The position numbers and the translations under genes were made by a program. A stretch of 64,000 nucleotides of DNA from Ridgeia piscesae (lineage: Eukaryota > Annelida > Polychaeta > Sabellida > Siboglinidae): NCBI GenBank assembly GCA_025642075.2, contig JAODUO010000430.1:263501-327500 (forward strand), in the 5' to 3' direction. Each line of letters starts with the position of its first letter. Positions within the stretch are counted from its first letter, which is position 1. Below are positions 46,574-60,500 of this stretch, piece by piece. The notes under the pieces were generated by a model that searched no databases, was not told where the DNA came from, and saw only the letters and a list, made by a program, of their open reading frames with translations.

Positions 46574-46704
46574 GCTTCGGCCTCTGTGGCGTCGCCAGTG
46601 TTGGTTGCTTGCGAACGAGCGGAGTTGGCTGCACTCAACATGTCGCTGTGGTCGGGGGAAAGAAAGACAACACTTTCAAATTATCCAGAATATATCATAA
46701 TTTA

Positions 46705-46850
46705 GGTTGGGTGAGGAGGTTAGAGTGCTGGACGACCGGGCGAAGCCAGGGACTGGGATTCGATTTCCGGTGCTGGTCGGACGGTTGCTTGGTGGATCTA
46801 CTGATACAGCCACCGTATTGAAACTTGGACAATTTCGTTCACCCTACGTT
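46705..46850 (+). mobile_element. tRNA-derived SINE, related copy C
   Basis: Starts GGTTGGGTGAGGAGGTTAGA, has a B-box-like GATTCGATTTCC, and ends TTGAAACTTGGAC, AATTTCGTTCACCC, the tail shared with copies A and B. The head differs, so it is a sister subfamily. Confidence 0.65.
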
Positions 46851-47222
46851 GCCTGCTACGTTCATGGCACACTGGCCAGCATGGAAGGGTAAGCCAACAA
46901 CGTCAGCATGTAAAGTATTACAGAGCCAAGATCCTATCCCCAGTAGGCTCTGGCGTCGAAAAGGTTCGACCAAGAAGCTACTTGGGTTAACTATGGACAC
47001 CGGATTGGAATGGGATATGATTGAGATCGGAGAACTCAGATGAGATGAACCTTATAAATCAACAAACAGCTGCCAAGCAGAATTAGGCTTTCAAATAAAC
47101 AGGAAATGGAAAGGCAGTATAGCGACGCTAAATTGCATCAGCCCCATACCATTAAATTGGCTAAACCGGTCTACGAAGATTTATATAAATATGTCTCTAT
47201 ACAATAACATGAATTTGTTTTC

Positions 47223-47312
47223 CTACCCATAATAAATCATGCCGTCTTCGTTCTTGCCGAGTTTCTTCGCTATGTCGTCCAATTGTTCCTTTGTATATGG
47301 CACTCCGAGTTC
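47223..47312 (-). CDS. LRRC74-like terminal exon
   Basis: It encodes ELGVPYTKEQLDDIAKKLGK then NEDGMIYYG and TAG (47225-47223). It joins FTSALE in phase and completes the EF-hand-like pair. The stop overlaps a donor-like GGGTAGG, so one more downstream exon cannot be excluded. Confidence 0.82.
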   Translation of the reverse strand, partial: ELGVPYTKEQLDDIAKKLGKNEDGMIYYG

Positions 47313-50300
47313 CTGCAACACACATACGGTGTCTCCATAAACAATTGAATTGGGAAGATAAATAACAGACTAATGTGTATCCGTGGTAAAAAATACGTTT
47401 CGTTTGAATATGTGCCACGTTTAATCAAATTACACTGACAAGTCACAACGATGGTAGACCATGGACATCTAAAAGACACATCCAAGATAGCATTTCCATA
47501 TTGGGCCATGGTTTTCAAAGAATTGCAGCATATTGCTTGTAAGGTCAACAGTGGGGCAACGTTGTATCAACATTAGGAACACATTGGCATCCCTATGTTG
47601 GCCCGATATCAGTTCGGCGCTGAGCCAAGCAAGAGGTCTGCCTGCCATTGTTGGACCAACATTGATCCGAGGGACATCCCAGTCTTGGCCCAATGTTGTT
47701 TGCCAACATTGAGCCAATCTAGCAACATTCGTTGGGCCAACAATGGCCCCTGTTGGAAATGCTATCTGGGGCAGGTCGCGTCTCTTACAAACTTGAACAA
47801 TTTCAAAACAAAGCCACCGGAACAATGTCATAGGAGGCAATAAAAGGACACCATCAACATGTAAACTTGGACGTTGTTGCACGTTTTCCTGGGATGTTCG
47901 GTGGTAGGTTTTATGCGACCTATGCACGGCTGAAGTAAACGGGAACATACGAACAGCGTAGACTTGGCGGGATGACCACTGATCCACATAGGCCTACATG
48001 GATAATAAGTATATTGCTAAAAGATCCATTGGATGCCATTTTGCTTTCCCTGTTACATATAGTTATTGCGCCGCAATTTGAATAGGGCCTGCAAGTCTCG
48101 CGCGCGAAAACGAGGCTGGGGGCAGTTGGGGGCAGGAGGTTCATTTACTCCATGTTAACATATAGGACTTAGTTTTGTTTTGGTCGTAATAATCGAACTG
48201 TCCCGAAATAGCGTATTTCAGTTATATTGTCCGAAGGATTATTACAAGCAGAAGCAGTGGAACACTTTGCCGGTGACAATGATCACGGAAATCATGAATT
48301 TTAATCGATTATTATGGTGGTTGCCATGGCAATAGCGGCAAGTACTTGTGTTTGGCGATCTTGACTAATAATGAACAGTGCCAGTTTTCGCGCAGTCAAC
48401 CTGTTTGGGCCAAACGTATACATGTGTTATGATTATGTGCATTTAGACAACTTGTCAGATATAAGTGCTTATCGAAACCACAATGTACAGCAATGTAAAA
48501 CGCAAATCCCGTAAAAGACACATACAGCTTAGCACCGTACGTGTCGATTATCTGCACTACGTAAATCGCTATGTGCCTATGATAGTGTGATAAACTCAAT
48601 ATTAAATCGGACATTTAAGATAAGAAACGTATAACATAAGATATTTATGAACTGATTTTCCTAGTATTCCTCAGTCGGAAGCTACAACTGTCATCCATCG
48701 TTAGAATATTATTCTTGTGTCCAATCCCCAATTAGTCTCGCTTAGTCCCCAATAAGCTCCAGTCGCGCGGAGTCACGCCATGTATCGTGACCCACTTGCA
48801 GGCCCTATTGCCATCAGATGTGACGTAGGTATTCACGTTTCAAATGTAGCGCGTTAACACTTCGCGTAAGTCGTCCTCTGACCTATAAAATCGCGGGTTG
48901 GGGAAAACAAGATGGCGGACAATGGTTTCACGTAATCACGTTCGCTTCAGTGGGAATGACGTAACACGGATGACGTCACAAAATGGCTGGACGACATCGA
49001 CTAGGGCGAACGTGCTACAAATGCTGAAATGTGTTACTGTGAAGAGAAATACACGAAACAAGAGTCAAAAGTATATCGAAACCAACTAGAGATATTATAA
49101 GTTTGCTTTAAAACGTGATTTCCTGTCTAATAGCTAGCTCTACGAGTAGCCTACTTTTCTGCGTAACATTGTTGTAGGTAAATTTAGTAAGTACATTTAG
49201 AAGGTATTCCACACATGTATATCTTATCTCTGCCGTCATGCAATACCCGAATATATAGTTTTATGTATTTTGTTTACTTTTACTTTCGACCGGATAAGTG
49301 TCTCTGACAATAAGCAACATACAAATTAGCTTGAATGCCACAGATACACAGGTCTCAGTCAGTTCATCGCGAGGAATCCCTTCAAGAAGCGTTGCGCTTT
49401 TTACTGATGTTGGATGTTGCAGAGTTTTTGGTTTAGGTCTGTGCTATTGATGATACGACCGACAACAACCAACATATTTATTTAATCTGATATACCTAGT
49501 ACCCTTAGAACATCCGTTTCCATTTTTTTCCTTACAACTAAGTTCAATATTGGCTAACGTGATTTCTTTTTAGGCTGCTGCAAACATCTGGATACAATCC
49601 ATCTTCTGAAACTAACCTGTTACAGCCACCTGCAAAAATATTTAAAACATTTTTGTTTGAAATTGACGACTATTGCCTGCCCCCGTGTATGCTAACGTGT
49701 GATGGAGTAATCGTACTTGTTGTAAAAGTGTTACTGTTATTACCATCCTATAGAAGCCACTCGTACCAAGTACAAAGGGACCAGTAATGTATTCGTACCA
49801 CAACAGTGTTTTTATTGTTTTTTGTGCTAACGTGTGATGATTTTGTTTGTTGTGTAAGTGTTACTATTATTACCATCCTATAGAAAGCCATCTCTGTACC
49901 AAAGCCTGACTGACCAGACCATTGTAGAGTGTATTCAAGTACCACAACAGTGTGTTTATACGGTGTCGTGTAATACAAAACACGAGAGATTCGGGACTCG
50001 ATTACCGTTAAATCGGTCACTTAACGGTACAAATTCCCAAATAGGATAGTGGACGTTAGGAATACATCTCGCAAAAAGACGCACACACGCATACGTACAC
50101 ATGCCCGCACGTACACACACTGACACACACGTACATTTACACACGCACACACATTTACACACGCACACACACGCACGCACGCACACCACACACACGCACG
50201 CACGCGCTCACACGCACCTCTAGAGCGGACGTGAACTGTTCCGGTGTGACGTTCTTCGTGTCATCGGGGTCGAACTTGGCAAGGATGTCGAGGATGCGGG

Positions 50301-51524
50301 TGTCGTTGACTATGAGGTGCTCCTGCAGTACAAGCAGGGGGTCCTTGGGTGCCGACGGGTCGACGGCCCTCTTGCCGATGTCCTCGGGCGTGTTGCCGGA
50401 CCTCATGACGGAGCCGTACACCACCTCGAAGTCAGGTCGCTTCTTACGGATCTCATCGACGATCGCCAAAAACTCGTACTCGACGGGTATGTCCTGTAAC
50501 GTCGGGTTATGTTGTTTTATGTCGTGAAGAGAGCGGGTAAGAGAAGAATGGACGAACTGAGAGTGGAGGTTTGTGCGAAGGAATGTTTTAAGAAGAAGTT
50601 GGCGAGGAGTAAGTTGAATGAAATGGGTCGGTCATGTGGACAGAATGGGAGATGAAAACTGGCAAAGAGATCAGATGCCCGGAAAGAGGAAGGAAATGGA
50701 GGTGAGGAAGACCGAGAATGCGATGGGGACCGCGCTAAGAGAGATCTGGATAGTGTGAAGAGGAGAATGGAGAACAACAGCAAAAGGTTAGACGCAGTTG
50801 GAGAATGTTGGTCGAAAACCCGTAGTGAGAGAAAAGGAAGGAAAGAAAAGAAGAAGAAAAAGACGACGGTAACCATGTCCAACCTCTGACGACAGAGCAA
50901 CAACTATGTCGGGACAGTTGTCAAAAGGTGAGTTGCTTTCTAAAATGAAGATAGCTAAATATTGATACAGACATATAGGGGAATGCGCGGACCGCAACTA
51001 CTATAAACGACATGCGACCGTGTGGTCTGAAGGGCCATGAACTCCAACGCCTGTGACATACATGACACACAGAAGAAGGAGAGTTAAATATTACCCTCCA
51101 AGGATGAGTAATACATAACTATTATTTTATTACAATTATTTATAATTTTACTGGTGATTATAACACCAATGTCATCTACCACAAGGTGCGTAGGGCCTAC
51201 CTTGAGATCCAGACAGGTCAAGATGCTCACTTCGCTTTCCTTTATAGATTTTGCCAGTGCTATGCACCCCATTGTAGATATCGGATTATTGCCAATCTGA
51301 AAATAAAACGATATTTAGTTCCCCGCATGCTTTAAACCGTTCTGTTCTGTTCTGTTCTGTTCTGTTCTGTTCTGTTCTGTCTGTCTGTTCTGTCTGTTCT
51401 GTTCTGTTCTGTTCTGTTCTGTTCTGTTCTGTTCTGTTCTGTTCTGTTCTGTTCTGTCTGTTCTGTCTCTGTCTTCGTGCGTTCGTCGTCGTCCGTCGTC
51501 GTCGTCGCGTCGTCGTCGTCGTCT

Positions 51525-51557
<33 letters not shown>

Positions 51558-54500
51558 TCTCGTCGTCGTCGTCCGTCTCGCGTCGTCGTGTCGTCGTCGT
51601 CGTCGCGTCGTCGTCGTGTGTCTGTTGCGTCGTCTCGTTCTCTCGTCGTCGTGTCCCGCTCGTCTTTCTCTCCTCGTCGTCGTCGTCGTCGTCTCGTCGT
51701 CGTTCGTCTCTGTCGTCGTCGCGCGTCGTCGTCTCGTCGTCGTGTCGTCGTCTGTCTCGCGTCGTGTCGTTCGTCGTCGTCGCCGCGTCGTCGTCGTCGT
51801 CCGTCCGTCTCTCGTCCGTCGCGTCGCGTGTCTCGTGTCCTCGTCGTCGTCTCCGTCGTCCGTCGTCGTCCGTCGTGTCTGTCTGTCTGTTCTGTTCTGT
51901 CAGGTCTGGTCTGTTCTGTGTCGGTCGGTCTGTTCTGGTCTGTCTGTCTGTTCTGATCGGTCTGAAGTCTGGCTTCGTTCGCATATCGCTGTACATGGAT
52001 GAGTATCTGTATCTGATCTGTGTTTCAGAAACGTTGAACGGTAACCATATCGTAACATGTTCATGTAACATCATGCAGTACCATGTTCCATAAAAGATCC
52101 GTAACGTGAATAACTTTACGTACATTGCAGAACATATCCAGTAACATTTCTGTAAATCGAAGATGATTCATTCTGTCCTGTCAAATATCCATCGCAGTTA
52201 ACTTCTTTAAACAAACTCAAATTCATTTGTTGTCAAAAAGTAAGCGTAAATATCTTACAAATAAATTATTTTCGAAAACAATAGTAATGTTATCTACCCT
52301 TAAAATCTGAAGCTGTTCGTTTGTACTGATCGCCTTGGCTATGAGAAGCGCTGATTGGATATCGAGTCTGTTTCCGCTGATGTCCAGCTCGATCAACGCC
52401 TCGTTGGTAGCAATGGCGTCGGCGAGAGCAGCGCCACCTTCCGGCCCAAAGCCATTCCAAGACAAGTTGCACGTTTTGATGCGAATGTTTTCCTGAAAGC
52501 GATCCAGTTGAGATGAGTTGTCAAACTGTTCATGCGCTTGTCCTGAGGATACTGCATTATTAATATTATTGAGTTTGGAGCATTGTAAGTGAATACCCTC
52601 CGTGGCGCCTAGGACCCTTACGTCTGTCTATATCAATTCGCTTCATTGGACCGTCACTTCTGATCTTCCAATGTACTTCAGAAAACACAATGAGAGTCAC
52701 TTACAAAAAATACCATTCAAATACATTCAAATAACATTCAAATGGTACTAGAGGGTATTATGGCCAAGGGTATTTTAATGGTATCTGAATGGTATTTAAA
52801 CGATATTTTGGATTCTTTGTACCGTTCAATGGTATTGAATGGTATTTTAAATTACCATTGACAGTACCACTGAGTCCTACAGAAATACCATTGAATGGTC
52901 CAATGGTACTGAATGATACTGAATGGTATTCAATGGTATTCAGTGGTATACAATTGGCTCTTTTTGTAAGGGGTTATTTGTAGTTATATATATCGAGTTA
53001 CGTATCTAAGTTTTTTTACACACATGGCTTTTTACAACGCCTTTCTCCGCGTTGAGAAAATTGTATAGTGATCAATTCACCACATGACACCGATATAAGC
53101 GAATTATCCGTTGTTCCGTGCGTGGGAGAGTGTGGACTATTATGGTAGTAATACGTTCATTACTATCATGAAATCGATGAACAGCTGCTGAATTTTACGC
53201 ACAATGTAATCAGCATTAGTGTTGGTATTTGTCAGCATTAGTGTTGGTATTTGCGAAGACAAACAAAACAATTATGACGTCATGCACCGAGTGGCAGGTG
53301 AAGTTAGGTGCAATGTCAGATTGTGTTTATCGTAAAATCACTTTGAACTATATTTTATAAGCTATTGCTCGGCAAAACTGTAGCACAAATGATGACAGTC
53401 GAAACCATGGAATGGAATATGTGTAATAGCTTTGTCGAGATAAATAAATTCTGATTACCCGTTATGTACTTTGGGATATGGATTTTCGTCTGCATACAAC
53501 CTATTGCGCTATTATATACGGTAGCATGGTAAATTGATAATTAGGTACTAGTTTTGGCCACTTTTTCGATATACTAAAGAACACTAATCATGATGCATGT
53601 GGAAAAGACACAAGTCTGAGATGGATTTGCGGAAACGTTGACTTGGGAATGAGTTTGGCACCGACCTTGAGACCCCGCGCCACGCTGACGGCTCCCTCCC
53701 GCCGGATCTCGTTCCAGCTGAGGTCGAGATGCTCCAGCACGTCGTTGGTTCCTGCACAGAACACGTCACTTTGACGGCGGCGGTGGTTGTGAGAGAGAAG
53801 ACTCAGAAGAGAATGGATTGTATACAGCAACTATTGCGATAAAGGGATATATGAATAGATAAACTGTGAGATAGCAAGCGGTACAAAGAAAGAGAGAGGG
53901 GGAGGGATAGATGGAGGGAAGAATGAAGGAAGAGAAGGAGGGAGGAGGGAGGGAGGGAGGAGGGGGGGGCAGGGCGGGGGAGGGGAGGGGGAGGGGAGGG
54001 GGAGGGGAGGGGAGGGGAGGGGAGGGGAGGGGAGGGCAGGGCAGGGCAGGGCAGGGCAGGGCAGGGCAGGGCAGGGCAGGGCAGGGCAGGGCAGGGCAGG
54101 GCAGGGCAGGGCAGGGCAGGGCAGGGCAGGGCAGGGCAGGGCAGGGCAGGGCGGGCGGGCGGACGGGCGGGCGGGCGGGCGGGCGGGCGGGCGGACGGGC
54201 GGGCGGGCGGGGGGCGGGGGCGGGAGGGCGGGCGGGCGGGCGGGCGGGCGGACGGACGGACGGACGGGCGGGCGGGCGGGCGGGCGGGCGGGCGGGCGGG
54301 CGGGCGGGCGGGCGGGCGGGCGGGCGGGCGGACGGACGGACGGACGGACGGACGGACGGACGGACGGACGGACGGACGGACGGACGGACGGACGGACGGA
54401 CGGACGGACGGACGGACGGACGGACGGACGGACGGACGGACGGACGGACGGACGGACGGACGGACGGACGGACGGACGGACGGACGGACGGACGGACGGA

Positions 54501-57500
54501 CGGACGGACGGACGGACGGACGGACGGACGGACGGACGGACGGACGGACGGACGGACGGACGGACGGACGGACGGACGGACGGACGGACGGACGGACGGA
54601 CGGACGGACGGACGGACGGACGGACGGACGGACGGACGGACGGACGGACGGACGGACGGACGGACGGACGGACGGACGGACGGACGGACGGACGGACGGA
54701 CGGACGGACGGACGGACGGACGGACGGACGGACGGACGGACGGACGGACGGACGGACGGACGGACGGACGGACGGACGGACGGACGGACGGACGGACGGA
54801 CGGACGGACGGACGGACGGACGGACGGACGGGCGATCTAGCGGATGGGTGACCGGATGGATGGGCGGACGGAGACAGACAGAAGTGAGACCGTGAGACCT
54901 TAGAGCCCTTAGAGCCCTGGGTGATATGTTAAGAAATAACTTATAATCGACGAGATAAGAAACTCACCAATTGCCGGTCCCATTCGTAAACCGGACATCT
55001 CGCCAAACCTATTCCGGCTGATGTTGAGACTTTTCAAGAACTTGTTTTGCTGGAAACATCGATAAATTGCCTCTTGTAGGTGGTTAAAGTGTTCGATTTC
55101 AAAGCATACTGATTGTCAAGATGCTGACAAAATGTCACAAATTTCCTATTTTACTTTCTCATTTAGTTATTGTTTCACATATCGTGCGTTATCATAACTA
55201 AATAACAGGCCATGTAGTTACAATCTCAGTGTCACACGTCTACAATGCTAGTTTATATAAACTTACGTGATATTATTTACTAGTGAATTATGAGATGTAT
55301 CAACATTAATTATATTGCAGAAAGTCAATCTTGCTCTGTATTACAACTACCTGCTGGAACATGAAACCCTACCTCTAGGACTCCGGCGAAATATTCAGCG
55401 TCAGTCTCAGCAAACCCGTTGCCTACGAAAATGTATGTAATTTAAAAACAAGAACAAACATAAACACAATTATAGAGCATGGCGAGTCTAGTCTTTATTG
55501 TGGGATATTAACAATAATGAATAGTCGTTGCATAACTGCATGACTGCAAAATTACAACTCATCCGAACACAGTTATGATGCGTCTAGGAAGTACTTAGCA
55601 ATAATAATATCGTTAACAAGTGTATCGCAAACGGTCAAAATCGATCAAAAGATTGCTGAAAATTTCCATTTACACATATACGCAGACATTTTTGCCAGGA
55701 ACACGTTCAATAGCTCAGTCAACATCGCATCGTCTGCCATGAGACCAGTGTAACCACTATTTGATTTACTTCTTACTTGCTCGTTCTTAGGAGCTCTCGC
55801 AGACCACTTACACATGATGCCGTAGATATTATTAATATCACCATAATAAATGTGTTCATATCCTTCTTCTTCATCACCATGATCGCTATTATTATTATTA
55901 TATAGTCGAGACCTGACTGACTGAATATTCTATACTTAGCGTGGGCGGATCCAGGCGGGACTGGGGCACCTTTCGTAGTTCGCATGCACGCCCATAGACC
56001 TTTCTGAATGTACCCCTTACCTGTGCTCTAAACTTGTGAAATGTAGCCCCCTTACGTTAAATAAACGCTTCAGTTACGGCGGTGCAAGTTTGCGAATATC
56101 AGTCCACACCGCCTGCCACCATTAGACAGCCGAGAAGGTAAACTTACGATGTCGCGGCGGCTAAACGTTCTCAATAATGTGCAATTGGAGTTTGTGGCCC
56201 ACCCCATACACCAAGGGATGCAATTGGAGTTTGTGGCCCACCCCCTACCACAAGGGGTGCAATTGGACGTTTGTGGCCCACCCCCTACACCAAGGGGTGC
56301 AATTGGACGTTTGTGGCCCACCCCCTACACCAAGGGGTGCAATTGGACGTTTGTGGCCGACCCCCTACACCAAGGGGTGCAATTGGAGTTTGTGGCCCAC
56401 CCCCTACCACAAGGGGTGCAATTGGACGTTTGTGGCCCACCCCCTACACCAAGGGGTGCAATTGGACGTTTGTGGCCCACCCCCTACACCAAGGGGTGCA
56501 ATTGGACGTTTGTGGCCCACCCCCTACACCAAGGGGTGCAATTGGACGTTTGTGGCCCACCCCCTACACCAAGGGGTGCAATTGGACGTTTGTGGCCCAC
56601 CCCCTACACAAAGGGGTGCAATTCGAGGTTTGTGGCCCACTCTACCTTCTTGGCCCAATTCCTAGAATAACCCTCTCTGGGTCCGTCCCTGCTGTACGGA
56701 TGCCTTTGCAATATAGACAGTAAGTATTCGTAAGAAATGACTTGTCAGTGTCAAGTCGTGTCAGGGTCACCTGCCAGGTCGACGTGTCTCAGCGCTGTGT
56801 TGACGTTGAGTGTCTTGGCGACATGGTACCCGCCCACACTGCCCAGTTTGTTGTCCGACAGGTTCTGAAGTGAACGACACGGACATGTGTGGGCATTACA
56901 GGCGAACAAGTGAAATAAACCACTAGCGCCAACAGCGGGAGAAATACTTTCTTCCCAAGCCGGTCTTCGGAACACGACATCATCAGTTGCTGGTGTCAGT
57001 GTTTGACACATTAAATGTTCGCTTATTTAGGAAGGTGTAAAGGTTTATGTGAAATACATGTGGTGAGAGATTATGTTGTTAGATGAATTGTTTGTTCTTA
57101 ACACAAAATCACTCGCTTATTGTAATAAGTAATGTTTAAATTATTGAAATATTCTTCATAATGATGGGGAAAGAATGACGACGGTAACGACAACGATGAT
57201 GATGGTGATGATGGTGATGATGGTGATGATGGTGATGATGGTGATGATGGTGATGATGGTGATGATGGTGATGATGGTGATGATGGTGATGATGGTGATG
57301 ATGGTGATGATGGTGATGATGGTGATAATGGTTATGATGGTGATGATGATGGTGATGATGGTGATGATGGTGATGATAGTGATGATGGTGATGATGGTGA
57401 TGATGGTGATAATGGTTATGATGGTGATGATGGTGATGATGGTGATGATGGTGATGATGGTGATGATGGTGATGATGGTGTTGATGGTGATGATGGTGAT

Positions 57501-57529
57501 GGTGATGATGGTGATGATATTAATGATGG

Positions 57530-57561
<32 letters not shown>

Positions 57562-60500
57562 GGTGATGATGGTGATGATGGTGATGATAAGGTGACGGTG
57601 ATGTGGTGATGATAATGATTATAAATGATTGTCACAATGACAATGATGTGCTAATTATCACAACGATCTCGATTAGAATGGCGATGATGTCGATGAAAAC
57701 GACGACAAATGTGACAATGAGGTCAACAATTGAGTTTGACACGACACTAACGATAAGGACTACAATGACGGTGACGGAAATGATAATTGTGAAGATGCAA
57801 CTTACCAATTCTGAGATGTATTCATTCTCCAATAGCATGTGTGCTATGTGTATGCCGCCGATAGCTTCCATCCAGTTGCCTGCCAAGTTCAGTTTCTCTA
57901 TGTGAACGTTTGCCTGAAACACGCGCAGTGGAAGAGCTAATGGCGTGGTGACTCTTGCACGCAAAACAATGACCATTCTTTCAGCAATGCAAAGCAGTTT
58001 GGATATAGAAATGATAACCGCCTTTCTCAAACAGTATCGACTGCTTTCGACAGCCGTTTTCATTTCATACAATAATTCCAAATTATAAATTCAGTTGTTA
58101 TAAAGCACAAGCTATCAAACTGGTTTGTCTCCATTCTCCTTGTAAGGGCAATCTATGCCGAACGAAATTGCCATGGTTTGTATGACATTTTGATTTTGAT
58201 TCTTTAGACTTCTGCATAGTGTGTGCTTTCCGAAGCTTCAGTTGTAAATTCAACCTCGTTGTCGGTAAATCCTTGATTTTAAGACATGTGTTGATTGACA
58301 ATGTTTCACCGATTGCATCTTCTCGACCTACCCGAAGAGATCGGCTATGCCAAAGCATCACTCCCACATACCGGAAGTACTTTGGCTTTACCAAAAACAG
58401 GACGTGATGAGTCCAAATCAACCAAAATGGTCATAGGATAGAACATTTTATATGCTCTTAAATTTATCACTAAGCGATAAACGTTGCATGTGTTTGGAGG
58501 TCTGTTCCTCTTAATGAGTTTATCTTGATAATTCAAAACAGGTGTTTTCTCACCTAACGTCATCTTTTTAACCCATATGCGTCGTTGATTTAAAATAATA
58601 ATTATCTCATCACGAAAACATTTGGCCACTCTATACTATACCCACCTATCCGAAACACCTTAGCTATACCAAAGCACTGCCTCCGCCTACCCGAAGGACC
58701 ATGGCTGTACCAAAACACCATCTCCACCTACCCACATCACCTTGACTATACCAAAACACCACCTTCACCTCCCCGAAGCAACATGACTATTCCAAAATAT
58801 CATCTCCACCTACCCACATCACCTTGGCTGTACCAAAACATCACCTTCACCTACCCGAAGCAACATGACTATTCCAAAACATCATCTCCACCTACCCGAA
58901 GCACCTTGGCTATGGCCTTCGTGCCGACGGGACCCAGGCCGTGGTAGCGCATCGTCAGTTGCTGGTCGCTGATGTGGCGAGTGAAGTAGGACACGGGCAC
59001 GACTCCCAGTCGCTCGCAGACCTCCCTGTCGACAACAGACCAAGTGAACTACAGCGCCAGGGAATCCCTCCGCAAGGCATTGTGGGATTGCCAAAGCATA
59101 TGTGTGCCGCCATTGGCCAACGTTAAAATGCATGAAGGAAATGGCTGTGTCACAAACTGGATATATAACAAGATTGGAGTTTGACTAAACGTCCGAGCAC
59201 ACAATCCGAATATGTGAATTCGTCGTCAAAGCGGTTCTAGACGGTCGTGTTCTTCTGCGTGCGTTATTATATAACGCAGTCACACAACTTCAGGGCTGAT
59301 AGTGATGTAAAGATGATAACTACACATTGCTTGGCGACTGCTTTAAATATTTAGAACAAAAAAGAACAAGAAAACTTATAACAAACTTCAATCCGTCGAA
59401 GCTTAGATGCGCTACAAGTCAAAAAGATTTATATTGCCATCTCATCACCAGTTTATAGGATATCGTGAATAGATAGCTGATGATACAAAAGAGTACGGTT
59501 AAAAAGTAAGTCTTCAGATAGTTTTATTTATTATAGTAGAAGTTATGTTTTAGTCGAACAGAGACCTGATTCAAAACGAACAAGGCACGCGGTAGTTCGA
59601 TACAAATTAGTTAAACAAGGTACATCTTACTTTGCGCGAAATTCGACGATAAATAATGTTCATAAGTAAGACATTATTTAGTTTTGTGGTCAGTTTTGTT
59701 TTAGTTTGGTCCTTGTTGAGTAAATATCACGTATTTAATATTTACTTGTAAATGTCAACAGGGACGCCGAAGGTATAAAACACAGGAAGAACATCTACAG
59801 GAGATGCTGCATCATGTGATGTATAACGTGACCAGGAATCAACACATTACCAAAGTATAACGTGACCAGTAATCAACACATTACCAAAGTATAACGTGAC
59901 CAGTAATCAACACATTACCAAAGTATAACGTGACCAGTAATCAACACATTACCAAAGTATAACGTGACCAGTAATCAACACATTACCAAAGTATAACGTG
60001 ACCAGGAATCAACACATTACCAAAGTATAACGTGACCAGGAATCAACACATTACCAAAGTATAACGTGACCAGTAATCAACACATTACCAAAGTATAACG
60101 TGACCAGTAATCAACACATTACCAAAGTATAACGTGACCAGGAATCAACACATTACCAAAGTATAACGTGACCAGTAATCAACACATTACCAAAGTATAA
60201 CGTGACCAGTAATCAACACATTACCAAAGTATAACGTGACAAGTAATCAACACATTACCAAAGTATAACGTGACCAGTAATCAACACATTACCAAAGTAT
60301 AACGTGACCAGGAATCAACACATTACCAAAGTATAACGTGACCAGGAATCAACACATTACCAAAGTATAACGTGACCAGTAATCAACACATTACCAAAGT
60401 ATAACGTGACCAGTAATCAACACATTACCAAAGTATAACGTGACCAGGAATCAACACATTACCAAAGTATAACGTGACCAGTAATCAACACATTACCAAA

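Larger units (their letters stand above)
45481..47222. other. Intergenic region between convergent ZW10 and LRRC74-like genes
   Basis: AT-rich DNA with a CpG-richer patch (46260-46640) and a SINE (46705). No gene is recognised; no AATAAA on the minus strand close to the LRRC74-like stop was seen. Confidence 0.6.

Noticed and set aside
47469..47987. 172-codon minus-strand frame
   Set aside because: Overlaps the foldback MITE at 47482-47770 and has no splice or family support.
48898..49089. Small plus-strand gene after the TATA/CRE cluster
   Set aside because: Only a 54-codon ATG frame without family match; the first ATG (in AAGATGGCGG) stops after 7 codons.
51286..52125. Long Asp/Arg/Thr-rich minus-strand frame and Ser/Val/Arg-rich plus-strand frames
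   Set aside because: Products of GTC-type triplets and TTCTG repeats; no splice or start context.
53911..54840. A 309-codon Gly/Arg/Thr/Asp open frame
   Set aside because: Translation of GGGCA and GGAC tetra- and pentanucleotide repeats inside an LRRC74 intron.
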